Position numbers and translations under genes: made by a program. From Shewanella sp. MBTL60-007 (GTDB lineage: Bacteria; Pseudomonadota; Gammaproteobacteria; Enterobacterales; Shewanellaceae), in the NCBI RefSeq assembly GCF_019654915.1, contig NZ_BPET01000013.1, positions 1-64,000 on the forward strand: a stretch of DNA of 64,000 bases, written 5' to 3'. Positions 40,379-48,440 of the stretch are shown in pieces. Each line of letters opens with the position of its first letter. Within the stretch, counting starts at the first letter, position 1. The notes below the pieces were generated by a model. It searched no databases, had not been told where the DNA came from, and was given only the letters and a program-made list of their open reading frames with translations.

Positions 40379-40394
40379 TGTGATCAAGATCACA
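40379..40394. promoter_or_regulatory. Perfect CRP site upstream of mtrD
   Basis: TGTGA-N6-TCACA with no mismatch, 178 bp upstream of the mtrD ATG and 228 bp upstream of feoA. CRP is the known positive regulator of anaerobic respiration genes, including mtr/omc genes, in Shewanella. The surrounding 420-bp gap also holds the palindrome at 40489-40511. Confidence 0.78.
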
Positions 40395-40488
40395 CATCAA
40401 TGGCTAACTCCTTAAAAATCAGTCAACTCACCAAATAAACCCCTAGATATGTTATGGAATTGTCACGAATCTGTTCTATTATTTCATG

Positions 40489-40511
40489 TTAGTAATTTAT
40501 GGAATTACTAA
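40489..40511. promoter_or_regulatory. 23-bp perfect palindrome in the mtrD leader
   Basis: Arms TTAGTAATT and AATTACTAA separated by 5 bp, 61 bp upstream of the mtrD ATG. Too AT-rich to be a good terminator and without a T-run; more likely a repressor operator or a 5' UTR hairpin. Confidence 0.5.
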
Positions 40512-40571
40512 TATTGTTCTGAACGTTTAAACATAATTAAAAATATCGCTTCTAAAAGCGAGTGGAGTGAG

Positions 40572-41534
40572 ATGATGAGCAAGAACATGGGATGGTTCAC
40601 AGGAGAACTTGTGCGCCTATTATTGCTTGCCTTTATGGTGACGAGTTTTACAACAATGGCAACGCCTTGGGATGACAAAGCGCCTCAGGAGGTTGAAGCA
40701 ATACTCGATAAAAAGTTTGCTGAAGGTCAATACTCTCCTAAAGGCGCAGATTCCTGTTTAATGTGTCACCGAAAAAGCGAAAAAGTCATGGCGCTGTTTG
40801 ACGGCGTCCATGGCAGTGATGTTCAAGGCTCACCGATGGCCGACCTTCAATGTGAAGCCTGCCATGGCCCTATGGGCAGACATAACCGAGGCGGTAAAGA
40901 GCCAATGATAACCTTCGGTTCAAGCTCCCCCGTTCCCGCTGAAAAACAAAATAGCGTGTGCATGAGTTGCCATAACGATGATCAACGTATCGCTTGGGAA
41001 GGCAACCATCACGACAATGCCGATGTAAGCTGTGCAAACTGTCACCAAGTTCATACTGGCCACGACCCAATATCAGATAAAAACAAAGAGGTTGAGGTCT
41101 GCACTAGCTGTCACACTCAACAAAAAGCCGACATCAACAAACGTTCAGCTCACCCTCTTAAATGGCAACAGATGGTATGCAGCGACTGCCATAACGCTCA
41201 TGGAAGTTTGGCCGATGCCAACCTTAAACAAATGAGCATTAACGAAAACTGTTACTCATGTCATGCGGAAAAACGCGGACCTAAACTTTGGGAGCACGCC
41301 CCCGTAACCGATAACTGTGCCACCTGCCATAACCCCCACGGCAGTGTTAACGAAGCCATGCTAAATAGTAAGCCTCCGATGCTCTGCCAGCAGTGTCACG
41401 CATCGGTTGGCCATACATCTAATGCCGTCTTTGGCGGTAAACCTAATGCCTTTAACGCTGGGCAAAGCTGTATGAACTGCCATTCTCAAGTTCATGGCTC
41501 TAATCATCCATCTGGCAAGTTATTACAGCGCTAA
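40572..41534 (+). CDS. mtrD: MtrD, periplasmic decahaem c-type cytochrome (MtrA paralogue)
   Basis: Electron carrier that sits inside the MtrE porin and passes electrons from the periplasm to the outer cytochrome. The 320-aa product has a signal peptide (about 1-30) and ten CXXCH haem sites: CLMCH, CEACH, CMSCH, CANCH, CTSCH, CSDCH, CYSCH, CATCH, CQQCH, CMNCH. It aligns closely with the MtrA encoded at 56008, including the ending [19 protein letters not shown] precedes the ATG pair at 40572/40575. It heads mtrDEF; mtrE follows after 15 bp. Confidence 0.93.
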   Translation: MMSKNMGWFTGELVRLLLLAFMVTSFTTMATPWDDKAPQEVEAILDKKFAEGQYSPKGADSCLMCHRKSEKVMALFDGVHGSDVQGSPMADLQCEACHGPMGRHNRGGKEPMITFGSSSPVPAEKQNSVCMSCHNDDQRIAWEGNHHDNADVSCANCHQVHTGHDPISDKNKEVEVCTSCHTQQKADINKRSAHPLKWQQMVCSDCHNAHGSLADANLKQMSINENCYSCHAEKRGPKLWEHAPVTDNCATCHNPHGSVNEAMLNSKPPMLCQQCHASVGHTSNAVFGGKPNAFNAGQSCMNCHSQVHGSNHPSGKLLQR

Positions 41535-41549
41535 CAAGGAGTGGCCGTT

Positions 41550-43670
41550 ATGTTTGGAATAGAGAAAAATATCAAAACAGGGCAACAGTTATCTGTGCTA
41601 GCGCTAGCGATCAGTGCCAGCATATCCCCAGCGTTAGCCGATGGCTACGGGCTGCAAAATGCTAACAGAGTTAAAGCGGATACCAGTAAGTGGGAATGTA
41701 AGCGTTGTACTACTGAAATAGGCTTCAAAGGTACTGTGGGGATAGGTGCGGCGTATAATGATGCTACCGATATTCGCTTTGGGAATGCAACTGGGACTGA
41801 TACCGATGGTGCTGTAGGACATGTAGAGGCAGATTTAATTAATAAGTCTGAATCTGGCTATGAAACACGCTTCGCAGCTAACAAACTTGGCTATGATGCT
41901 GGCAGCGCTGCAATTGAAACGGGCCGACCTGGGCAATATCAGATTGCACTGGGCTACCGCGGATTAGCTAATTATCAAAGTAATTCAGCTCTAAGCCCTT
42001 ATCTAAACAGTAGCGATAGCCTCACTCTCCCGGCCAATTGGCAGACAGGGGCTGTGACATCACAGATGCCGACTCTACTCGATGATATAAGAGAGGTTGA
42101 GCTAAAGACCCAAAGGGACCGTTTCTTACTCGATGCCTTATATAAAGGCAGTTTTTACCAAGCCGATGTTAGTTATCAGCATGAGAAGAGAGAAGGCAAA
42201 CGCGCATTTTCTGGCAACATCCTGACTAATAGCGCCATGCTTGCCGAGCCCATAGATGACACAACAGATGAACTTGGCGCAAAGATTTACTTCAACGGTA
42301 AGGGGTGGTTAGCTGGAGTTGACTCAAGTTTTAGTCAGTATAAAAACGATCATAATTCGATTGTTTGGCAAAATGCCTTTAGCCCAACATTTGGAGCTGC
42401 TTACACTGGTCAAAGTGCTGTGTCGCCAGACAATAAAGCCTATCGAATCGGAGCCAATGCCCAGCTCAGTGGCAAAGGCCACCAAGTGCTCATGCATATA
42501 GGTGTTGCAAGCTTTACCCAAGATGAGGCCTTCCTCCCTGCAACGATTAATGGTCCAAGCCCCGCCCTGCCAACAGCAGATCTCGATGGTAAGGTCGATA
42601 CTACTGACATGAAACTGAAGTACTCGGGCAGACTTCTACGGGGCTTAAGCGTAAGAGCGAGTTACGATTATTCAGATAGGGATAACAAGACGGCTCAGAA
42701 CCCTTTCCCTCAGGTCATAACAGATAGCTACTACTCAGGAACGGCCGTTAACCCCGAGTACGATCGAACTAAGCAACAGGCAAAGCTCAGTGCAAAATAT
42801 CGATTCAGCCGCGCCGCTTATCTTGATGCAGGCTATCAGTATGACCATAACGATTTTAGTGACTTAGACAGGGACTCCCTAAAACAGAATGGGGTCTTCG
42901 CTAAGTTTAACTATAATATTTCACCGTCTTGGTCTGCTTGGCTTAAAGCAGAGTATAAAGATAGAACTGGGAGTCGCTATAAAGCTATAGACTCCACAGC
43001 AAGTCTAAGTAACCCATATTTAAGAAAGTCCTACCTCGCAGACAGAGAACGTCAAGAGTACCGCCTCAGTGTTAATTACAATCCGGCATCAGCGTTTTCG
43101 GCAAGTGCAAACGCATATGTCAGCAATGATGATTATGACGATACGCTAGTCGGACTCACTGAAGTCGACACCCAAGGCTACGATATATCGGCTAACTATC
43201 TATTTAGCGAAAACTTCAGCGTCAACGCTTACCTCAACCAAGATTGGCGTGATAGTGACCAAGCTGGTAGCAGTAACTTTAGTTTACCAAACTGGTACGC
43301 CAATACCGATGAAACATCAACCTTAGTCGGCGTTGGTTTCGATTACTTACAGCTTTTAGATAACAAGCTGGATCTGGGTTTGGATTATAGCTATTCAGAT
43401 GGTCAAAGTAATACCGAAATCACCCAAGGTTTAACTTCACCTTACGGCGATTATTTTGCCGAAACCCACAACATTAATGCATTCGCCAAATATCAACTTG
43501 GCGAGAAAATGGCATTACGTTTTGATTGGATATTTGAAAACTATAAAGATTCTGATTGGCTAAACCAGAGGTTAACGGTCGACTCAATCCCCAACGTTTT
43601 AACGTTTGGAGACCTTAGCCACAACTATAGTGCCCACTATGTTGGCTTAACATTTAGCTACAGCCTATAA
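41550..43670 (+). CDS. mtrE: MtrE, outer-membrane beta-barrel porin (MtrB paralogue)
   Basis: Large outer-membrane barrel that sheathes MtrD and links it to MtrF. The 706-aa product starts MFGIEKNIKTGQQLSVLALA, with a signal peptide ending SPALA, then DGYGLQNANRVKADTSKWECKRC. The CXXC pair near the N-terminus is a known feature of MtrB proteins in metal-reducing Shewanella. The rest is alternating beta-strand sequence ending in aromatic HYVGLTFSYSL. AAGGAG lies eight bases before ATG 41550; the GTG at 41541 overlaps that site and is unlikely. Confidence 0.92.
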   Translation: MFGIEKNIKTGQQLSVLALAISASISPALADGYGLQNANRVKADTSKWECKRCTTEIGFKGTVGIGAAYNDATDIRFGNATGTDTDGAVGHVEADLINKSESGYETRFAANKLGYDAGSAAIETGRPGQYQIALGYRGLANYQSNSALSPYLNSSDSLTLPANWQTGAVTSQMPTLLDDIREVELKTQRDRFLLDALYKGSFYQADVSYQHEKREGKRAFSGNILTNSAMLAEPIDDTTDELGAKIYFNGKGWLAGVDSSFSQYKNDHNSIVWQNAFSPTFGAAYTGQSAVSPDNKAYRIGANAQLSGKGHQVLMHIGVASFTQDEAFLPATINGPSPALPTADLDGKVDTTDMKLKYSGRLLRGLSVRASYDYSDRDNKTAQNPFPQVITDSYYSGTAVNPEYDRTKQQAKLSAKYRFSRAAYLDAGYQYDHNDFSDLDRDSLKQNGVFAKFNYNISPSWSAWLKAEYKDRTGSRYKAIDSTASLSNPYLRKSYLADRERQEYRLSVNYNPASAFSASANAYVSNDDYDDTLVGLTEVDTQGYDISANYLFSENFSVNAYLNQDWRDSDQAGSSNFSLPNWYANTDETSTLVGVGFDYLQLLDNKLDLGLDYSYSDGQSNTEITQGLTSPYGDYFAETHNINAFAKYQLGEKMALRFDWIFENYKDSDWLNQRLTVDSIPNVLTFGDLSHNYSAHYVGLTFSYSL

Positions 43671-43724
43671 CCTTGAGCTACTAACTAAAGCCATGTCAAT
43701 TAAAAGGAATTCAAGGACATCAAT

Positions 43725-45638
43725 ATGAAACGAGTCACTCAATCACTAGTAGTAAAAAGTATTCCTCTTGCGCTAATAGCCCTATTGGCCGGTTGTGGTG
43801 GAGACGATGGTAAACCCGGTAACCCTGGCGAACCGGGAGGCCCACCAGCAAGCGAAATTAATAGTCTCAATATCACGGTAAATGAGGTGCTACTGGACTC
43901 AGGCGTTGCAACGGTCAATTACCGCATTACTAATGAAGCCGATGAACCCGTAGTCGGTATTCCATCGACAACTTATCTTGCTGCGCAGCTTCTGCCTCAG
44001 GGCTATACCAATGCAGGCAATGCCAGTCAATGGCAGTACTTTACATCTGAGTCCTGCTCCAGCAGCTGTGATGGTGAGTTCGTCGATCATAAGAACGGTA
44101 AGTACAGCTATACCTTTAGCGGTGCGTTCGATGGTATGAATGACATTAGCTTTATGCCTGGAGCCACTCAGCGTGTAGTGATCAAAGTTGGCGGCGACAG
44201 CCTCCCCGACGGAACTGACCTGCCCATCACTAATCAGCATTTTGATTGGCAAGATAATGGCAGCGAACCAGCCTACACCCGCAATCTCATAGAGATGGCT
44301 ACCTGTAATACCTGCCATAACGACTTAGCTTTTCATGGCAGCAATTATAATGAAGTAGAGACCTGTGTCACCTGCCATAACAGCGATAGGGTTAGCAATC
44401 CTGGTAACGTGTTCGCGCCAATGGTTCACACCAAACACCTTACAGGATTTCCAGTTTCACTCGCTGACTGTCAAACTTGTCACGTAGCAGATGAAGCCCT
44501 GACAGAGAATATGAACTGGGCACGCGTTCCCACGATGGAAGCCTGTGGCAGCTGCCATACCAATATAGACTTCCCAAGCGGTCAAGGTCACCCGACTCAA
44601 GTTGATAACAGTAACTGCGTTGCCTGTCATAACTCCGACTGGACCATGAGTGCACACAGCCAAGAAGACACAGATGAGTTACTTGGACAGTTCAATGTTG
44701 AAGTTATCAGTGCCGAACTCGCTGGCAATGCCGTTAACTTCTCCATTCGCTTATCCAATCCCGCAACGAATGAGGTCTACAGCGATAGTGCCGATAAGCT
44801 TAACTTTATTAATGATCTACGTGTTTATGCCAACTGGGGGATAAGCGTTGACTATACTACACGCAGTGCTAGATCGATAAAACTGCAAGATAGCACGCCA
44901 CTATCTGGCAGTAATGGCATCTACCATTATCAAATTACCGGCCTCACTTTAAGTACTGATCCTGCAACAGATAAAGGAACCCTCGCCATTCAAGGTAAAC
45001 TTTGCAACGATGGAGCAATGTTGAGCGACTGCGAGAGCAGCGACTCAACCACCACCATCAAGTCAAGTCATCAGTTCTTTAGTGCAACGGCCTTAACAGA
45101 GATTGGGCGTAGAGTCGTTGTGACCAATGAGACCTGTGGTAGCTGCCATGGTGATCAACAATTAAATTATCACGGTTCACGCAACGATCTTGAGGGTCAA
45201 TGTCAGCTCTGCCACAACCCTAATATGGTTGCTAATTCAACGGCAGCAAACCCTGCAGCATCGACAGCGGATTATAAGCACCTAGCCCATACGCTGCATG
45301 CAGGCTCTAGAGAGAGTTACCCAGACATTAACTATCCAGGCAATATAGGTAATTGCGCCCAGTGTCACACCACTGATGAGGCCGGAGTATTAACAGCAGC
45401 CCTACCTCTTAGCAGCGCTGTGCAACCACTTGCCTTTAACGATGGCACCTTTACCAGCCCCGCTTCGGCTATCTGTAGTGCCTGCCATTTAGGTGATTCA
45501 GCAGTGGCACACATGACCCAACAAGGCGGTGTATTTAAAGGTACAGAGGCCGATGCCACCGCGGGAACAGAAAGCTGCGCAACGTGCCACGGCCAAGGCG
45601 CAGCGGTCGATGTGTTAAAGGTTCACCCTATAAAATAA
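43725..45638 (+). CDS. mtrF: MtrF, outer-membrane decahaem cytochrome lipoprotein
   Basis: Cell-surface terminal reductase of the MtrDEF conduit. The 637-aa product (S. oneidensis MtrF is about 639) has a lipobox ALLAGC, a Gly-rich collagen-like linker (GKPGNPGEPGGPP) and ten CXXCH sites in two pentahaem domains: CNTCH, CVTCH, CQTCH, CGSCH, CVACH, then CGSCH, CQLCH, CAQCH, CSACH, CATCH. Extra non-haem cysteines CSSSC (domain I) and CNDGAMLSDC (domain III) may form disulfides. AAGGA precedes the ATG. A hairpin follows. Confidence 0.92.
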   Translation: MKRVTQSLVVKSIPLALIALLAGCGGDDGKPGNPGEPGGPPASEINSLNITVNEVLLDSGVATVNYRITNEADEPVVGIPSTTYLAAQLLPQGYTNAGNASQWQYFTSESCSSSCDGEFVDHKNGKYSYTFSGAFDGMNDISFMPGATQRVVIKVGGDSLPDGTDLPITNQHFDWQDNGSEPAYTRNLIEMATCNTCHNDLAFHGSNYNEVETCVTCHNSDRVSNPGNVFAPMVHTKHLTGFPVSLADCQTCHVADEALTENMNWARVPTMEACGSCHTNIDFPSGQGHPTQVDNSNCVACHNSDWTMSAHSQEDTDELLGQFNVEVISAELAGNAVNFSIRLSNPATNEVYSDSADKLNFINDLRVYANWGISVDYTTRSARSIKLQDSTPLSGSNGIYHYQITGLTLSTDPATDKGTLAIQGKLCNDGAMLSDCESSDSTTTIKSSHQFFSATALTEIGRRVVVTNETCGSCHGDQQLNYHGSRNDLEGQCQLCHNPNMVANSTAANPAASTADYKHLAHTLHAGSRESYPDINYPGNIGNCAQCHTTDEAGVLTAALPLSSAVQPLAFNDGTFTSPASAICSACHLGDSAVAHMTQQGGVFKGTEADATAGTESCATCHGQGAAVDVLKVHPIK

Positions 45639-45647
45639 TAAAACGAG

Positions 45648-45675
45648 TAGGCCTAAACCTATTACTTTAGGCCTA
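45648..45675 (+). terminator. Hairpin after mtrF
   Basis: Perfect 10-bp arms TAGGCCTAAA and TTTAGGCCTA with an 8-nt loop, 10 bp after the mtrF stop, followed by AATTATTCT rather than a clean T-run. Probably a weak terminator or mRNA 3'-end stabiliser of mtrDEF. Confidence 0.6.
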
Positions 45676-45728
45676 AATTATTCTGTGATGAGAAACGATT
45701 TGTAACGTAAAGAAACCAGTTACAAAAA

Positions 45729-45750
45729 TAATTAGTGACAGAACTAATTA
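45729..45750. promoter_or_regulatory. Inverted repeat upstream of the OmcA-like gene
   Basis: Arms TAATTAGT and ACTAATTA with 6-bp spacer, 22 bp before the ATG at 45772. A direct repeat TTACAAAA(A)TAAT flanks it on both sides. Placed to act as an operator or to affect translation. Confidence 0.5.
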
Positions 45751-45771
45751 CAAAATAATGGAACGCAAATT

Positions 45772-47925
45772 ATGGATAAGAAAATTAGACACTTGAAATT
45801 AAGTTTAATTGCGCTCACCGCATCGGCTCTGCTTTTTGGCTGTAGCGATGGCAATGATGGTGCCGATGGTAAGGATGGTGTAGTTGGTGTAAATATTGAC
45901 TCGACCTCTAGCGTACAGGCGCAATTTACCGAAGCCTCGGTAACAGATGGGACAGTTACAGTTAACTTCAACCTAGAAAATGCTAACGGTGTTGCGGTAC
46001 TCGGCCTAAATAAAGACTATGACTTACGCTTTGGTATTGCTCAACTTGCTAAGGTCAGTGAAACCATCGACGAAGTTGAATACGACCGAGGTTATCAATG
46101 GCAGGCGTATATTAATGATCTAAAAGAACCCGGCACTCCACCGGATGACACCAGCGATCTAACCCCTTCCCCGCAGTATCAAGCAAATGTTGAGAAAGCA
46201 GGAGATTGTGATGATTGCTTAGTCGATAATGGTGACGGTAGTTATACTTATACCTTCCAGCAAAACATCGCAAATGTCACTGAACCGCTCACTATCACCT
46301 ATGGTGAAGACAACACCCACAGGGCGACATTAGAGCTTAAACTGCCTCAGGCCACGGCAAATGCACACCATGATTGGCAGCCCTCGACGGGTGCGACTAC
46401 CGATATTCAAACCCGCAATGTAGTGACTATTGAAACATGCTACACCTGTCACCAACCAGAAAGCCTCGAGCTTCACGGTGGACGACGTATTGCGTTAGCT
46501 AACTGTGCAAGTTGCCATACCTCAACCTCGGGCGATCCTGAAAGTGGTAACAGTGTCGATTTCACTTATATGATCCATGCGATCCACAAAGGTCAAGATA
46601 GAGAAACCAGCACGCCAGATGGCATGGTGCCAGCCCCTTATAAAATTGTAGGTTTCGGTGGCAGTGTGCATGATTATGGCAAGGTGATGTTCCCACAAAA
46701 ACCAGCTGCCAACTGTGCTTCATGCCATGTTGAGGGCGAAGGCGCACCAGCTAATGCAGACCTGTTTAAAGCAGAGTTGAGTAACATGGCTTGTGTTGGC
46801 TGTCATACTGAAAAGCCATCGCAAAACCATAGCAGCACAAACTGTATGGCATGCCATAACTCAACCGATACTTACCCTGGAACCGGCAGTGCAGAGAAAC
46901 GTCATGGCGATGTCTTAAAGGCATATGTTGAAGCTGAGGCCATGGGCGTGATGTTCAGCAATATCGGCCTTGATGGTAACGGCAAATTGATGTTTGACGT
47001 ACAAATTCAAGATAGTAACGGTGAAGCGATTGGTGCTGAGTTTATCGAAACTGGTACCCGTGTCATTGTGGCTTGGGATACGGATAAAGACTTCCCTGCA
47101 TATAGTGACGCCTCATATAGCCAACGCCGATTTAGGTTATCAGAAGGTAGTTATGACGCGGCTACTAAGACCTTTACTATTACTGGCACAACCTTCGATA
47201 TGCCAGATGATGCTGATGGCAAGACCTTCGAATTATGGTCTACGGTTGAAGTTTGCTTTAATAACGGAGGTTACGCAGTTGCAGAGATCAAGATGACTGA
47301 GTGTTCTGACAGAACACGATCGGTTGCCGTTAAAGAAGCTCCTTATCGCTTTGTTTGGTCAGGTACAGGTGTCGATGACGCCATGCAGGCTGCGATGCGC
47401 CGCTCAATCATTGACGCGGCTAAGTGTCAGAGTTGCCACAACCAAGAAAACTATCATTACAACAATGGTTATAACTGTCAGACTTGTCATACATCAGATA
47501 AGCCAACAAAAGAGTCTGTAAGAGGCTCTGGCGAATACGATAAGGCGACAAGCTACGCATACAAGGCTCATGAAGCCGATGGCCATTATCTCAAGTATGC
47601 AGGCGTTCAGTCAGGCACGGTACTCAAAACTGATTGTTCAACCTGCCATACTGAAGATGGTATTCAGCTTGGTCGAGCATCCGACAGGGTATGGAACTAT
47701 CCTAACTTAGATACTAAGGAGCAAGCTGGTATTTGGGTGTCTTCAGATGCAGGCGCTTGCCTAAGCTGCCACCAGAAGTACTTGAGTGAGTCTGGCGCAA
47801 ACCATATCGTTGCGAATGGTGGTATTTTAGATGGTATGAGCGCCGATGATGCTCGTGGACGTGCAGCCGAAGCCTGCGCAACGTGTCACAATCCAGCGCA
47901 GTTAATGGAAATTCACGGCAACTAA
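45772..47925 (+). CDS. OmcA-like outer-membrane decahaem cytochrome lipoprotein
   Basis: Fifth surface cytochrome of the locus, absent from the basic S. oneidensis set as I remember it. The 717-aa product has lipobox LLFGC, a linker DGNDGADGKDG and ten CXXCH sites split five and five: CYTCH, CASCH, CASCH, CVGCH, CMACH, then CQSCH, CQTCH, CSTCH, CLSCH, CATCH. Domain I carries CDDC, as OmcA has CEDC, and the C-terminus CATCHNPAQLMEIHGN is of OmcA type. It should face outward and pass electrons to minerals or shuttles, receiving them from an MtrC/MtrF-type partner. It has a weak ribosome binding site and its own flanking hairpins, so it is probably a separate transcription unit. Confidence 0.85.
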   Translation: MDKKIRHLKLSLIALTASALLFGCSDGNDGADGKDGVVGVNIDSTSSVQAQFTEASVTDGTVTVNFNLENANGVAVLGLNKDYDLRFGIAQLAKVSETIDEVEYDRGYQWQAYINDLKEPGTPPDDTSDLTPSPQYQANVEKAGDCDDCLVDNGDGSYTYTFQQNIANVTEPLTITYGEDNTHRATLELKLPQATANAHHDWQPSTGATTDIQTRNVVTIETCYTCHQPESLELHGGRRIALANCASCHTSTSGDPESGNSVDFTYMIHAIHKGQDRETSTPDGMVPAPYKIVGFGGSVHDYGKVMFPQKPAANCASCHVEGEGAPANADLFKAELSNMACVGCHTEKPSQNHSSTNCMACHNSTDTYPGTGSAEKRHGDVLKAYVEAEAMGVMFSNIGLDGNGKLMFDVQIQDSNGEAIGAEFIETGTRVIVAWDTDKDFPAYSDASYSQRRFRLSEGSYDAATKTFTITGTTFDMPDDADGKTFELWSTVEVCFNNGGYAVAEIKMTECSDRTRSVAVKEAPYRFVWSGTGVDDAMQAAMRRSIIDAAKCQSCHNQENYHYNNGYNCQTCHTSDKPTKESVRGSGEYDKATSYAYKAHEADGHYLKYAGVQSGTVLKTDCSTCHTEDGIQLGRASDRVWNYPNLDTKEQAGIWVSSDAGACLSCHQKYLSESGANHIVANGGILDGMSADDARGRAAEACATCHNPAQLMEIHGN

Positions 47926-47960
47926 CTCTGAATGCGATAAACCCTCATTAAAAAACAACT

Positions 47961-47984
47961 AAAAGAGGCTTCGGCCTCTTTTTT
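47961..47984 (+). terminator. Intrinsic terminator after the OmcA-like gene
   Basis: Arms AAAAGAGGC and GCCTCTTTT with a TTCG tetraloop and T-run, 35 bp after the stop. Confidence 0.92.
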
Positions 47985-48148
47985 ATTAGCCGCTCGATAG
48001 CTGCTGATGCTGTGCCAGCCCAGTTAATACAACATCGGAATCAATAATCACTAACAGGGTATAAACACTGGCGATAACCTGAGCAACATTTCACCCGAGC
48101 AAATGTTGATATTTGGTTAGCACGCTAACCTCTCGAAGCTAAACCGCT

Positions 48149-48162
48149 TTGATTTAAATCAA
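48149..48162. promoter_or_regulatory. Perfect FNR/EtrA-type site upstream of undA
   Basis: TTGAT-N4-ATCAA without mismatch in the 515-bp gap between the OmcA-like gene and undA, 278 bp before the undA ATG. The motif is that of FNR-family anaerobic regulators. Further down, CCTAGGTCACAT (48315-48326) contains a CRP right half-site and recurs upstream of mtrC. Confidence 0.65.
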
Positions 48163-48440
48163 GCTAATGCTCAAATTTACGCCACCAATTAAGCTTACTT
48201 TAAGTTTCACCCGCTCAAAATTAACACAAACTTAAATCGCGATACGAATCAAAGCCAACATACTAATAAGTAAGCGATTTAACATAAATTAACAGTTCAA
48301 CCTTGCCGTGACGACCTAGGTCACATTTAACCCTACCACCTCAAAGGCGACTACCTCTTTTGGGTAGGATCGTATTGAGGCTCCCCCTCATGCTTAAGAG
48401 GTAAAAACCTCACAGCAATAGAACCTATGCAGGGAATAAA

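Noticed and set aside
41541..41549. GTG start for mtrE
   Set aside because: The GTG overlaps the AAGGAG ribosome binding site that is well spaced for ATG 41550.
44440..44663. Minus-strand ORFs inside mtrF
   Set aside because: Repeated CXXCH codons read backwards produce long false frames; there is no independent support.
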